Assembly (NCBI GenBank): GCA_024305405.1
Contig: JAKNDB010000070.1
Span: 752,001 to 816,000 of the forward strand
Direction: 5' to 3'
Source of the DNA: Dirofilaria immitis
Lineage: Eukaryota > Nematoda > Chromadorea > Rhabditida > Onchocercidae
DNA length: 64,000 nucleotides
The position numbers were made by a program, and so were the translations under genes. Of this stretch, positions 12,746 through 24,000 are shown one piece after another; position 1 is the first letter of the stretch; each line of letters opens with the position of its first letter. Under the pieces are notes generated by a model. That model was not told the origin of the DNA, searched no databases, and was given only the letters and a program-made list of their open reading frames with translations.

Positions 12746-12783
<38 letters not shown>

Positions 12784-13424
12784 CTGATTGCAACTTAACC
12801 TTTCATTCTTAGTTAAATATTAATTCAAAAATTCATGAATGTACTCAATTTAGAATTACACATATTTAACTAAAAATATCCAATTATTTCACAAAGCAAC
12901 TAAAGAATCCGCATAAATTAATTACCTGCCGGATCATAAAATATTCCACGGAATTTATCAGCCGTTCTTTCACGTAGCCATATTAACATAGGACTCGATA
13001 TAACACTGGCTCGATATAACACTGGCTAATTGCATTATTACGTATCTGGAAATTTAAATTGAGAAAGGAGATTTTTACAAATAGAAAAGAGAATATGTAA
13101 AAGTGAATAGCTTTCATTTAATATTATATTATCGACGTTAACTAAAAAGTTATAAAAGTGCTACTAAATGAATTAAGACGAAATTATTTCACGACGACAT
13201 TTCAAATTACTTTCATTGCATTCTGACTATGCTATATCGAACAGCACTAGAAAAGAATAATTACATGATATATATGGTTAATAGCAAATACGAATTAATA
13301 AATTACTAAATGAATAAGACAATTATATAAAATTATGTTACATTATATGATTGCTAAAATACTGGCATATCGAACTTTATGAAAATTTTAACAAAACTTT
13401 CACTTACTTCAACTTTGGAGGCAT
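11340..13424 (-). CDS. unidentified protein of about 50 residues, first gene of a probable operon, frame broken by a 16-bp duplication
   Basis: Three exons are seen: 13408-13424 (ATG at 13424, MPPKL, strong donor GTAAGTG), 12926-13045, and 11340-11371 (TGA at 11342-11340). If one copy of the 16-bp tandem repeat at 12993-13024 is ignored, all phases agree and a single frame runs through. It includes VISSPMLIWLRERTADKF and IFYDPAG and ends CTLEVIL. As written, the duplication shifts the frame and brings in a stop. The middle looks like a short hydrophobic segment followed by a basic, charged helix, so a small membrane protein is possible. I do not recognise the family. Its stop is about 95 bp upstream of the SRPRB acceptor. 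In another frame the last exon is open into the SRPRB start, so exon 3 could instead be a 5' exon of SRPRB. Confidence 0.5.
12748..12780. repeat. (AT)n microsatellite
   Basis: A run of about 16 AT dinucleotides inside an intron of the small minus-strand gene. It is self-complementary. Confidence 0.95.
12993..13024. repeat. 16-bp perfect tandem duplication
   Basis: The unit CTCGATATAACACTGG occurs twice in direct succession inside exon 2 of the small minus-strand gene. Because 16 is not a multiple of three, the second copy shifts the frame. Removing one copy restores the frame across the exon. Confidence 0.85.
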
Positions 13425-13671
13425 CTTTACGAGAGAATGAGAAATGAATCGCACAAAAATATTAGGTCGAAGAAGTAAAATCTCCGACCGGAATACAAAA
13501 GACCGGAATAGCTATTTTTCTCGCAGTTTAGATATGTTATCAAAATGAAAACCTTGATCTCACTACCATGAACTTTCTGAATATTTCTTTATATGAAGAC
13601 TGATATGGGTTAGGTTTTTTAGCATATATTCTAATGAAGGAGCATTTGACATTTTATATTTGCAATTCAGG
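13425..13671. other. spacer upstream of the small operon gene
   Basis: AT-rich sequence that would hold the promoter or outron of the minus-strand operon. No specific element was recognised. Confidence 0.4.
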
Positions 13672-14566
13672 GGAACTTGCTGGTGATCGTGTATTAATTA
13701 TATTCTAATTATTCTAATTCATCTATTTATTTCCTCTTTCTGATAGACATTATAAACGAATTATTTTACTTCATTTATCTGAAAAAAAAACAAAAACCCT
13801 AACTGTTATTATTAGCATAAACCAACGAATAACTTAATGAAAATGCTGCTTGAATTGTCTCGTAATCTTTCCCTGAATTTGTTTTTAAGCCATATCTAAC
13901 ATATAGTTAGATCACGCATTTCACTGGATGATCAGATTAATCGTGGCATATCAGGACGGATATTCATTGAACTGCATTGCTATGTTTAATGAACTTTTGT
14001 TCGCTTCGAGGTATTTGTCAGTGCTTATCACTTATCAGCATATTAGCATTGAATGAAAAATAGTGTGGAACAGATGTAATTTTTCATCAAAGCAATGTCC
14101 AGGAGTAGAGAAAAACAAAAATCCAACAATAAATTTATTGCATATGCAATGATATAATCCAAATTTTGTTGAGGACGAATGATATCATTCAGTTTTGGCA
14201 AATTCTCTTTTCTGATGAAATGCAAATAAATTAGTTATTCCAAGACCTCTAACATGAATATCGCTGACACTTTGATAGTAATTATTTGAGAAAAAAAGGA
14301 TGAAATATTTGTTAAGTTTATTTTAGATACATAAATCGATATAGACAAGAATGCTCAATTAATAAAATTATAGTTGATTTGAACATTAAAACTTGGCTAT
14401 ATTATTGTTTATATTAGTTAAGAAATTAATTGTTGCAGCATTTTCTTCTGACTTGGACTAGTATGAAAGGTCGACAAATCTGAGAGTGTTTTAATATCAA
14501 AATTTCATGCCAGTGTGTTAGCATAATTACGAATAGCATCTTGAACTTCTGGATCACTATAACTTC
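13672..14566 (-). pseudogene. segmental duplication copy A: pseudogene of the che-12 3' end
   Basis: This block is a near-identical direct repeat of 17206-18095 (copy B), with scattered substitutions and a few small indels. In copy B the minus strand holds the last che-12 codons and its 3' flank. In copy A the matching region has lost coding capacity: a TGA at 14507-14505 replaces an arginine codon, further substitutions follow, and homology ends near 14566. Only about the last 50 codons of che-12 are therefore represented and no upstream exons are present. Both copies also share a 60-codon open frame in the 3' flank (14043-14225 and 17561-17758) that I take as chance. Confidence 0.85.
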
Positions 14567-14640
14567 ATTAATATATACCTATTCATATATATAACCTATA
14601 TATGTATATATATATATACATATATTACATTAATGTCTTT
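14567..14640. repeat. AT-rich palindromic (TATA)n junction
   Basis: Alternating TATATG/CATATA sequence with self-complementary segments. It lies exactly where homology to che-12 copy B ends and retroelement sequence begins. It could be a breakpoint or a target rich in TA. Confidence 0.6.
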
Positions 14641-14689
14641 TTAAACATTTTTATCTATATACAACTATTTACATGCTTCGGCTTTCGCC

Positions 14690-15400
14690 AACATTCCCGA
14701 CCGAAAAAGCACAGTGCCTTCAGGAAGAGTTTTGTTCAGCCGGACATCATCTCATCACGCCACCTCTAGTCTTCGATGATATATTTTCGTTTGGATTGTA
14801 TGATATTCTTCACCTTTTCATCAATCACACTTGCTGCGTCGTCAACTTCGAGAGGATATAGCATATTGATTGGTCTCGCTAAGTACTTTCCGTCGGACAT
14901 TTTCACTAATGCACTTCTTACTATCCCATCTCTTTTCTTTTTGAGTTCTTTTATTCTTACTAAATTCTACGATCCTCGAGGTGTCTATTTCATCTATTAA
15001 TATTTATACTACCTATACATATATATACTACCTATATATATATATATATATATATTTCATCTACTAATACAATTTCTTCTATTATTGGCATTCGATCCTT
15101 CGTTTTAGGATTAATATGTCCCTTTTGTGTTCAATTCCTGGGGCTTACTTAGCACGCTCGTTTCCACGTTTCCCAAAACGTATCGAGCACCTTTAATGTC
15201 ACCATCCATTATTTAATAAGTCGCCCCTTGTATCTGGGTTTCTTATTTTAAATTCGTTCAGATCGTCGGTAGTTGTTGGTATAATTAAGGAAGCATTGGA
15301 GTGAATGAAATCGATGGGGTGTACATATTCTAGATGATGTATGTGCTTGCGTATTGTGCATGCTTCAGTAGGCGACTATAAGTCGTGTAATGTAAAGATT
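14690..15400 (-). mobile_element. Bel/Pao LTR retrotransposon fragment (C-terminal end of pol)
   Basis: Read on the minus strand from about 15400 to 14780, three segments match the region after the integrase core of Bel/Pao polyproteins. They are a PIDFI...NASLIIP block, LDTFWETWKRA, and DGIVRSALVKMSDGKYLARP ending in a PINMLYPLE-type motif and a stop near 14780. The segments fall in different frames, and (TA)n tracts interrupt them, so the copy is dead. Sequence at about 14690-14760 beyond the stop may be the start of the 3' LTR, but no second LTR was found in the window. Gag, protease, reverse transcriptase and RNase H are absent. It lies between the two che-12 duplication copies. Confidence 0.75.
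15013..15054. repeat. (TA)n microsatellite within the retroelement remnant
   Basis: Two short repeats of an ACTACCTATA-type unit followed by a run of about 15 TA dinucleotides. It breaks the coding frame of the Bel/Pao remnant. Confidence 0.9.
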
Positions 15401-15619
15401 ATGAAGTAGATGTGCAAGTGAGTTTAGGCAAACATGAGAGGAAATTTTATTAAAAAAAAAAAAATACCAGTAACTTATAAGTAAGCGACAACAATAATAT
15501 TAAAGAAATTATTGTAAAAAAAGTCAGAACAAAAATAAAGTATAAAAAATGACTAAATAGTAAGACATGTATAATCAACAATCTCGGTAACAGCAATGTA
15601 TATTACAGTTTTCGATTTT

Positions 15620-17206
15620 TAAATGTTAATTTCTTTAGAATGGAAATCTTCCATGTGAAATTTTAAATTTTTGTTTGATTTAAAACTACCACCGCAAAAA
15701 GAATGATTAAAGATTATCCTCTCTTTGCAATGAGTTATTATATGCTGTTTTAAATTACAACATTCTGAGCAGTGTATGGTTTCTCATTGGCATAATTCCG
15801 CACATAAGATTTCAAGAGCGAGAATGAATTTGCATGTGCCTTTTTAAATCAGATTTTCGAGTAAAATGTTTCGCACATTCCAAACAACTATGGGGCTTCA
15901 CACCGCTATGAATTTTCATATGCTTTTTCATAATCGATGGACGCGAGAAACATTTCCCACATATTGAACAATTGTGTGATTTCCCATCGCTATGAATCCA
16001 CATATGATCATTCAAGTACGAGAATGTCGAGAAATTTTTCCCGCAATTCAAACAACTGTATGGCTTAAAACCGTTGTGAGTTCGCATATGGACATTCAAA
16101 TTCGTTGATTGCGAGAAACCTTTCTTACACACAGAACAATTGTATGGCTTCAAACCGTTGTGAGTTCGCATATGGACATTCAAATTCGATGATTGCGAGA
16201 AACCTTTCTTACACACCGGACAAATGTAGGGCTTCTCACCGGTGTGAATTTGCATGTGCCTTTTATATCAAATTTTCGAATAAAATGTTTTGCACATTCC
16301 AAACATTTGTAGAACTTTACATCGTCATGAATTTGCATAATGATTTTCAATGGTGAGGATCTCGAGAGACCTTTCCTGCAGTCCAAGCAATTGTATGGCC
16401 TTTCACTGCCCTGAGTTCGCATATGCTTTTTCAAACTGCCTGTCATTTCTTTTCCGCATACATTACATTTATTTTTCGCTCCTTTTTTTTCTTTTTCCTT
16501 CTTCATCCGCTTCTGAAATCGGTAAATTCGATGGCTCATTCTGTTCATCATTCATTACTCCACTTAATTTTATTGACTCATTCTCTTCATCTTGAATTGA
16601 TATGTTACATCGATCCGCTGCTTTCTTTATGTTCACTTTTGGAATTGATAAGTCTAACGCTTCTGTTTGTTCTTGATTTGTTTCCATCACTGATAAATCC
16701 AACACTTCTGTTTGTTCTTCATTCGTTTTCACCATTGATAAATCTAACGGTTTTCTTAGTTCTTTCTTCCCCTTTCTAAATCAACCGGCTTCGTCAATTG
16801 TGGCAGTGCTTCCTCAAATTATATTGTATTAGCCATTTCATACTTTCTTAAAATTTTAAAATCTTGAAAAACAATACTGTGTTAAATGTAATATAATATT
16901 TTTAATTAACTTACCGTTTGAATGTTGCACAATTGAAAAACGACGAAGAAGGAATAAATCAAATGCATGCTCATGAACATTCCTGCAATTTCTAAAAACA
17001 TTCAAATTTAATAGTATTCGACACAATTACATCAAAGAAATGACATTATCTGATTGTGCATCCCACAAAGGATTCGATGTTGGGAAGAAATTTTTTCTAA
17101 CAAATGTTTTTCTGAATAAATCAGCATTGACTTCTATTCTTAATTGATAGAGCATATTATACATGCTTTGTACTGAAGCATAAGTTTCATTAGCTAAAAT
17201 TTCTGG
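15620..17206 (-). pseudogene. C2H2 zinc-finger gene, decaying or mis-assembled
   Basis: The clearest part is a 147-codon frame at 15812-16255 with five intact fingers of the C-x2-C-x12-H-x3-H type and TGEKPY-like linkers. Upstream, in shifted frames, are three more fingers: one is short, one has lost a histidine (LKIIMQIH), one needs an extra A opposite T 16261-16264. Before these is an acidic region with LDLS repeats (16469-16760) and probable small exons at 16860-16985 and about 17055-17205. Downstream of the 147-codon stop, two more degenerate fingers can be read in other frames to about 15620 (CSECCNLKQHIITH and CGGSFKSNKNLKFHMEDFH), the first preceded by a remnant with His-to-Tyr changes. 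Frame breaks also fall at an A8 run (16483-16490) and near 16770. The mix of damage suggests a real pseudogene. DNA binding would be its original role. Confidence 0.7.
16058..16225 (-). repeat. 84-bp tandem zinc-finger duplication
   Basis: Two successive fingers (CSVCKKGFSQSTNLNVHMRTH and CPVCKKGFSQSSNLNVHMRTH) are almost identical at the DNA level over 84 bp. This indicates recent duplication of a single finger unit. Fingers three and eight of the array share a CLECAKHF core in the same way. Confidence 0.8.
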
Positions 17207-18095
17207 GAAACTTGCTGGCGATCGTGTATTAATTATATTCTAATTCATCTATTTATTTCCTCTTTCTGATAAACATTATAAACGAATTATTTTACTTCAT
17301 TTATCTGAAAAAAAAAAGAACAAAAACCCTAATTGTTATTACTAGCATAAACCAACGAATAACTTAATGAAAATGCTGCTTGAATTGTCTCGTAATCTTT
17401 CCTTGAACTTGTTTTTAAGCCATATCTAACATATAGTTAGATCACGCATTTCACTGGATGATCAGATTAATCATCGTGGCATATTATGACGGATATTCAT
17501 TGAACTGCATTGCAATGTTTAATGAACTTTTGTTTGCTTCGAGATCTTTATCAGTGCTTATCACTTATCAGCATAATAGCACTGAATGAAAAATAGTGTG
17601 GAACAGATGCAATTTTTCATCAAAACAATGTCCAGGAGTAGAGAAAACAAAAAATCCAACAATAAATTTATTGCATATGCAATGATATAATCCAAATTTT
17701 GTTGAGGACGAATGATATCATTCAGTTTTGGCAAGTGATCTTTTCTGATGAAATGCAAATAAATTAATTATTCCAAGGCCTCTAACATAAATATCGCTGA
17801 CACTTTGATAGTAATTATTTGAGAAAAAAAGGATGAAATATTTGTTAAGTTTATTTTAGATACATAAATCGATATAGACAAGAATGCTCAATTAATAAAA
17901 TTATAGTTGATTTGAACATTAAAACTTGGCTTATTATTGTTTATATTAGTTAAGAAATTAATTCTTGCAACATTTTCTTTTGACTTGGACTAGTATGAAA
18001 AGTCGACAATTCTAAGAGTGTTTTAGCACCAAAACATCGTGCGAGTGTGTTAGCATAATTACGAATAGCATCTCGAACTTCTGGATCACTGCAAC
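17206..18095. repeat. segmental duplication copy B (contains the intact che-12 3' end)
   Basis: Direct repeat partner of 13672-14566. The part at 17950-18095 is the last che-12 coding exon. The part at 17206-17949 is its 3' flank, without a supported gene. The left edge coincides with a TTTCCCAG that looks like the acceptor of the most 5' visible zinc-finger exon. Confidence 0.9.
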
Positions 18096-21000
18096 TTCGA
18101 GATGGTATTCTCAGCAATTCCCAAAGAACTGGAAGACCTGTTGTTTCTACCTGTCGTGGCTTAATCGAATATACCGATTCCATCAATTCTATAATTATAA
18201 TTAAAATAATTATCTCATTTACTTGATTAAGTTAAAAGCGTCTTCAATAATTATACTAAGGTAAACTAAGTTTTGTAATAATTTCTTAGTCCAAAATCAT
18301 ATGTTTGAAATAACAAATTAGAATTTCGCTTTTTAGCTAATAAATGATTCTCGAAGAAAATTGCAGGCTATTTAAACAGCAAAGAATGTATGAACGAAAT
18401 AATTTGCATAATTAAATTATTTATAAATAAAAATGAAATACGCACTGCTAAGAGTATGCAACATAAATGGTTTTTGCTTTACATTAGCTTGTTTTGTTGC
18501 AGCTGCAAATGACGCTAATATGGCCACATTTTCTGCAATATTTTAAACATAAAAAACAAATTGGAAATTAGAAATTCTATCATTTATAATGCAGAACATT
18601 TAGAATTGTAATAATTAGTAAATTTTTATTGATATAAATTTTTCAGCATGAAAGAAGTTTGTATGAAAATATTAGGCAAAGATTTTGATACTATTATTTA
18701 ATTTTCAGTAACTAATTTTAGCTTAAACATTATCGAAAATGAATTCTACCAAAAGAAAATTTGTTCAAAAAAAAATGATTGTTACCAGTATATTTTATAA
18801 TTTCTTCAACGCATAATTTTGCATGTTGTCGATGTCCTTCGCTACGACTAGCCAAATGTGACATCAATGAATTGATCAGCTGATATAAAACTGTTTTCAG
18901 GGATGTTTCTTTTGAAAAGTGGCTTAAATTATAAAATTTTACATGAATTTTAATAAAAATTTAATACTAAATTGATTTTTTCATACAAATTGTTGTTTTC
19001 AGACGATTATTTTTACTAAAGACATTTGCATCTTATTATTTTTATTCTTTATATAAATTTATTATTTAAACTTCATTTCATGGTATTTGTTATGATTATG
19101 CGAGATGAAATAATTTATTTCGCATAATCATAATTAACGAATATTGCACTCATATTGTTTGAAACTTCTAAGACACATATATTTAAGCTTATTTCGACAT
19201 GGATAATGGCAAGAATATATTTTAAAATGATAATTACTTACGAAGAAAGTTTTGGTAGAATGGTAATAAGTGTTTCCATAGCTTCAACTGATACTTTAAA
19301 ATTGATATCTGATGTGCGACCAACAAATGCATTCAAAACCTTTGTATCTAATATTACTGCTCGATCATTGCGCATTATGATTTCCGAGAATTCTTTTAAA
19401 CCCTTCATTCGTTGTTCCCAACTTAAAAATACAATAAATAGATATTGATAGCATAACAATTTATCAAATTTCGAAAACTAATATGTTGAAGAAATTTGAA
19501 CAACACGTATGCAAATTTGAAAAATAAAAACAAATTTAGAATAGTATTATGTTAAATTACATCTTATACATATTTGAATCAAAGCTATTTATTCTATTAC
19601 ACATAAAACTTGTATCTCTCTTATTTATGATTATGAATCAATTTATTATGATCATTTAAAAGAAATGATTAAAAAAATTTACTCGCTAGAAATGAGATTA
19701 TTTCGAATTTTTATCAAATTTTGTTGCACGCCTTGTGATATTGGCGTATTACGCCCATTATTACCGGATCGTCGTATACTACCGCTTCTGCTAATTGATC
19801 CTAATGATATTGTCGATGAGGCAAGATTACTTTCTTCTAAACCCTACAAAAATATAATCATAAGATGCAGAAAATTTGACAATTGACAGATATTCATACA
19901 ATTTCTTTTTTTTTTGGAAATTTTTATCAACAAATATATTTGTTCATATTTTTATTAAAACAAATTATATTCGATATGAAATTATTGTTATCAGAATATA
20001 GCAAAAAATACTTACTCTTCTATTTATAGATTCCAATACATCATGTAAATTTTGACGTTCACTTTCATTTAAACTTTTACGTACTACATCGTCAAATAAA
20101 TCATTATCCTATAGAAGTATAATATTAGGCTATTTTTTATTAGAAAATAAATTCATTCTTATACTATTGTTATTATTACAATCTTCTATCAATACAGTTA
20201 CTATTATCGATAATAGTTACATTTTTATTTTGGGAATTTAATAATATTCAAATTCCTTATTTCCTTTTAATTTTCTATTAATATATAAATATTTTCACTA
20301 TCATCAGAATATCTAGCAATTTTTTTTCTTTCAGGAAGAAAATAATTCAGCGCAACTTGATGTATTGACGTATATCAAATAATTCCGAAATCTCATATCT
20401 TGGCCTTTTTCTTATTTTTTTCAGCTTTATAATTACGTAATATTAAGCATATCGCTAATGTAACAAAAAGTTTGGTACTAAAATTATAATTCGAATATGT
20501 AATATTCTGTTCAAATTATTATACTAATATTTTAAAAGAAATAATTCTCTTAATTTTCAAATTTTAAATTTATAATTGTGAAAAAAGCATAAAATAATTT
20601 TTACCTTGCTAAGTAATCTTATTCCATATTTACCAGTTTGTCGTACTGTTACATTTGCATCTTTAGCAAATAGCAGCAAAGATTTAACGAAACGTGGAAA
20701 ATCAGCACTATTAATAACATTTATGGGATCTATACGTTTGATCAATTTAATCAATAAACTTGCGCAACATGATCGAATCGTATTACTTTTACTTCTAAAT
20801 AAATTTCGAAAAATTATTCAAATGTTATATTAATGTATAATGTTGAATTATTTCCATTAAATCGTCGAGAAAATTCTCGGTATTTTTAATTTTTATTTGG
20901 AAATTAACGAAATTTCGACAATTCAATAATAAAATTAATTTATTATTTAATGCAATAAGAGAAATATAACCACATGGAACATATATCTTGTTAAGAATGA

Positions 21001-24000
21001 TAAAAATCGTGAAAAAAAGTAAGAATAATAAGGAGAATTGTTTTTGATTCTAAATTTCTTAAGCTAAATTTCTCAATTGATTTAACATTTATTATTGATT
21101 GAATGTATTAATCTAATCAATAATTCAATCTTTTAATAGAATGATTTGTTTTTTTTTTGTTAATACTGTTTGTATCAATTACATTATTATATGTTTATGA
21201 TAATAATCGTATTGAAATTATGTTATGCTTATCGTCAACTTTATCATCTTTTATCATATTAATGATAATATAAACAATTATGTCTTGATAGATTATAAAT
21301 TTATCAGTTATTCTAAATAGTCATAATAAAATATTTATACATACTTAACTCCAGCAGTAACCAATGCATTCAAAGATCGTCCAGGTGAAGCATGTTTAAT
21401 CATTTTTCTAGCGCATTTGTCGCATCATCACGAATAAATGCATTAGTTACATCACCGGCTTTTGCATTAATACCAAACATATCTATGATAGAATAAGTTG
21501 GAGCAATAAATATCCCTTAATTAGTCGTGATACCATTTCAAAACAATTAGCATTTAATTAATTATGGTATCACTTCAAAATAGCCTTCGGTTAGTTGTTG
21601 TATCATTTTAAAATAATTTGATTCAATTAGCTGTTTTATCATTGCAAAATAATTAGCTTTCAGTTAGTATGGTGCCATTTTTAGAACTTTCTTATATCAT
21701 TAAGCATAATGTTAACAATTTCATGAACTCTACTAATACGCTAACATTTAACATATTACATTGAATCGCTATATGCCTAATTTTACATTGTTAATTTATT
21801 CTTTCAAATTGCACAACAATAATATCAAGTAGAAAAGTTTGTAGAATTATAGATCCATTTCTGATTATTTTTTCATACTATGATTAATAATAACAAATGC
21901 TTAATAATCATACATTACGCAAATTGAATTTTACTAACATTATTAAAGCAATAAGAATATTTGGTACCAAATTTTATTTATAACAATTCAAAAAAAAAAA
22001 AAAGAGAAAAGTAATACTTTTTCGATAGCCGAATCCATAATTGTTTTAAGATTTTCAAATAGAACTCCAAATGAGAAAATTGCTGCTCGTGAAACTGTAG
22101 TACGTAGATTTCGACATTCTTTTAATAACTTCAAAGTAATCTGTTGAATAATTCCAATGAGCATATCTGGTGATATTTCAGCTAAAGCAATGATTACTTC
22201 GATGGCATAAAGTTTTCCATTCCTACAAAAATTAATTTCAAATTAAATTGTATTTTGCTAAGTGAAGAAATCCTGAGCTTCAGATATTCCTAACCAAAAT
22301 TTCATAGAAGTCCAGAATTTTACAAATAATAGGTGTTAAATAATAATTTGAAAAATGATAAGCAAATAACTTTGAGTGATATCAAAACACATAATGCATA
22401 TAAAAATAAATATCGCACTTTTCTATTCCTCATTTCATCAAAATATTGATAGAAATCATTAAAATCTTAAAAGTACCAATCTTCAGCATCTAACTTCTCC
22501 AATGCATCGTTAAGCGAAAATTCTGGATTCTTCAACAATACTTCCATATTCTGAATACCTTTACCACGTCTTGATATGCTTGTTATCGATGATGAGTTTG
22601 ATATGACACTTCTCATCGATGAAGCAGATTTCAACTTTTCAAATGACTCACCTTTGTTATTTCTTTTGGACGATGCATGGATATGCTATAATTAATATGA
22701 CGAAGAATGTGTTATCAGGATATTATCAACGAATAAATTTGGTTACGAAAGAATGATTATTATATAAATGTGAGTTAAAAAAACACGTAAATATAAAGGG
22801 CCTAGATGAAGATAAAGAATGGAAAAATGATCTTTTTTTTCCCATTTAAACTCTTTCATTGGACAAGCTTTAAAATAGAACTATTAATTTTTCCTGCAAA
22901 AACTATGCCAAGTGCTAATATTACCATGGTGAATATAGGATGAGAATGAGAATTCAATTCATATTACTTATTTTCTCACTTTTACCTTCTTTAAATTTTG
23001 AGAATTTGATGAAAAGAATTAAGGAAAAAAAACGAAAAACAAAACTTGGAATTACCTGAGAAATACCGGTAGTTTTTGATGTTGAAGCTAAATTTTGATG
23101 GCTGAAACTTTTTCTCACCAATGATGGAATGGAACGAGTAGGTATTGCAGGTTCAGATGGTGCATAGCCTAAATATGACGAATAAAACATATACTTTATT
23201 ACAATTCTCATTTAAATATTTTCAAGTACAATTTCTCGAGATTTTCTCGAAATTAACAAAAGAAACTCTAAAATGTCTTAATTAAAACTAATAAATGTCC
23301 ACTTTTAATTTTGATGGACAAAACGAATTTTTTCCTATACTGATAAATGAAGGAGAATAAAAATTTGTTTTATCACTAAAGTTTTTTTCAACAAATGACC
23401 AATCACTTCAATAGCCTTGCAAGTAATAAATCTTCTGTCACTAATCACATCATATCTGTACTTTTATTTTGAATTTATTCCTATTTTTGCTTCATTTATA
23501 AATAATAAATTCCATCCGGAAGTATTTTATTATTTTTTGAAATTAAAAATTCAAAATAAAACTTACTATCGTAATAATTTCCAGATTTTGATAAATTAGT
23601 AGATAAATCATCTGGATTTATAATTTTTCTGCTCTGTGAATTATTGTTTGCAAAAAGTTCTCATCCAAATTGTCTGATTGTGTTTTAGTAAATCTGAATA
23701 TTTTAGTTAATTTCTTCTTATCATTTTATCACTTTATCATTCGGAAAGTTTGCATCTCAATTTGTTTATCTCAAATAAGTTTAGAAGAAATTAACTTATA
23801 ATTATAATAAAGAGATTATGAATTTAATGAATACATAATCTGGTGAATTTAGAAAAAAAAGCAATTTTATCTATTTTAGTATTTTATTGAATCATTTCAT
23901 TGTACAATTAATATTTTATGTATTTTCATTATCCAATTATGTTTTTTATCAGTTCTATTTCATTTAATCTGATCAAATTCAAATTGAAATATTTTAAAAT

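Noticed and set aside
14043..14225. 60-codon minus-strand frame also present at 17561-17758
   Set aside because: Its presence in both copies follows from the segmental duplication. The differences are spread over all codon positions and there is no splice context, so I do not call it a gene.
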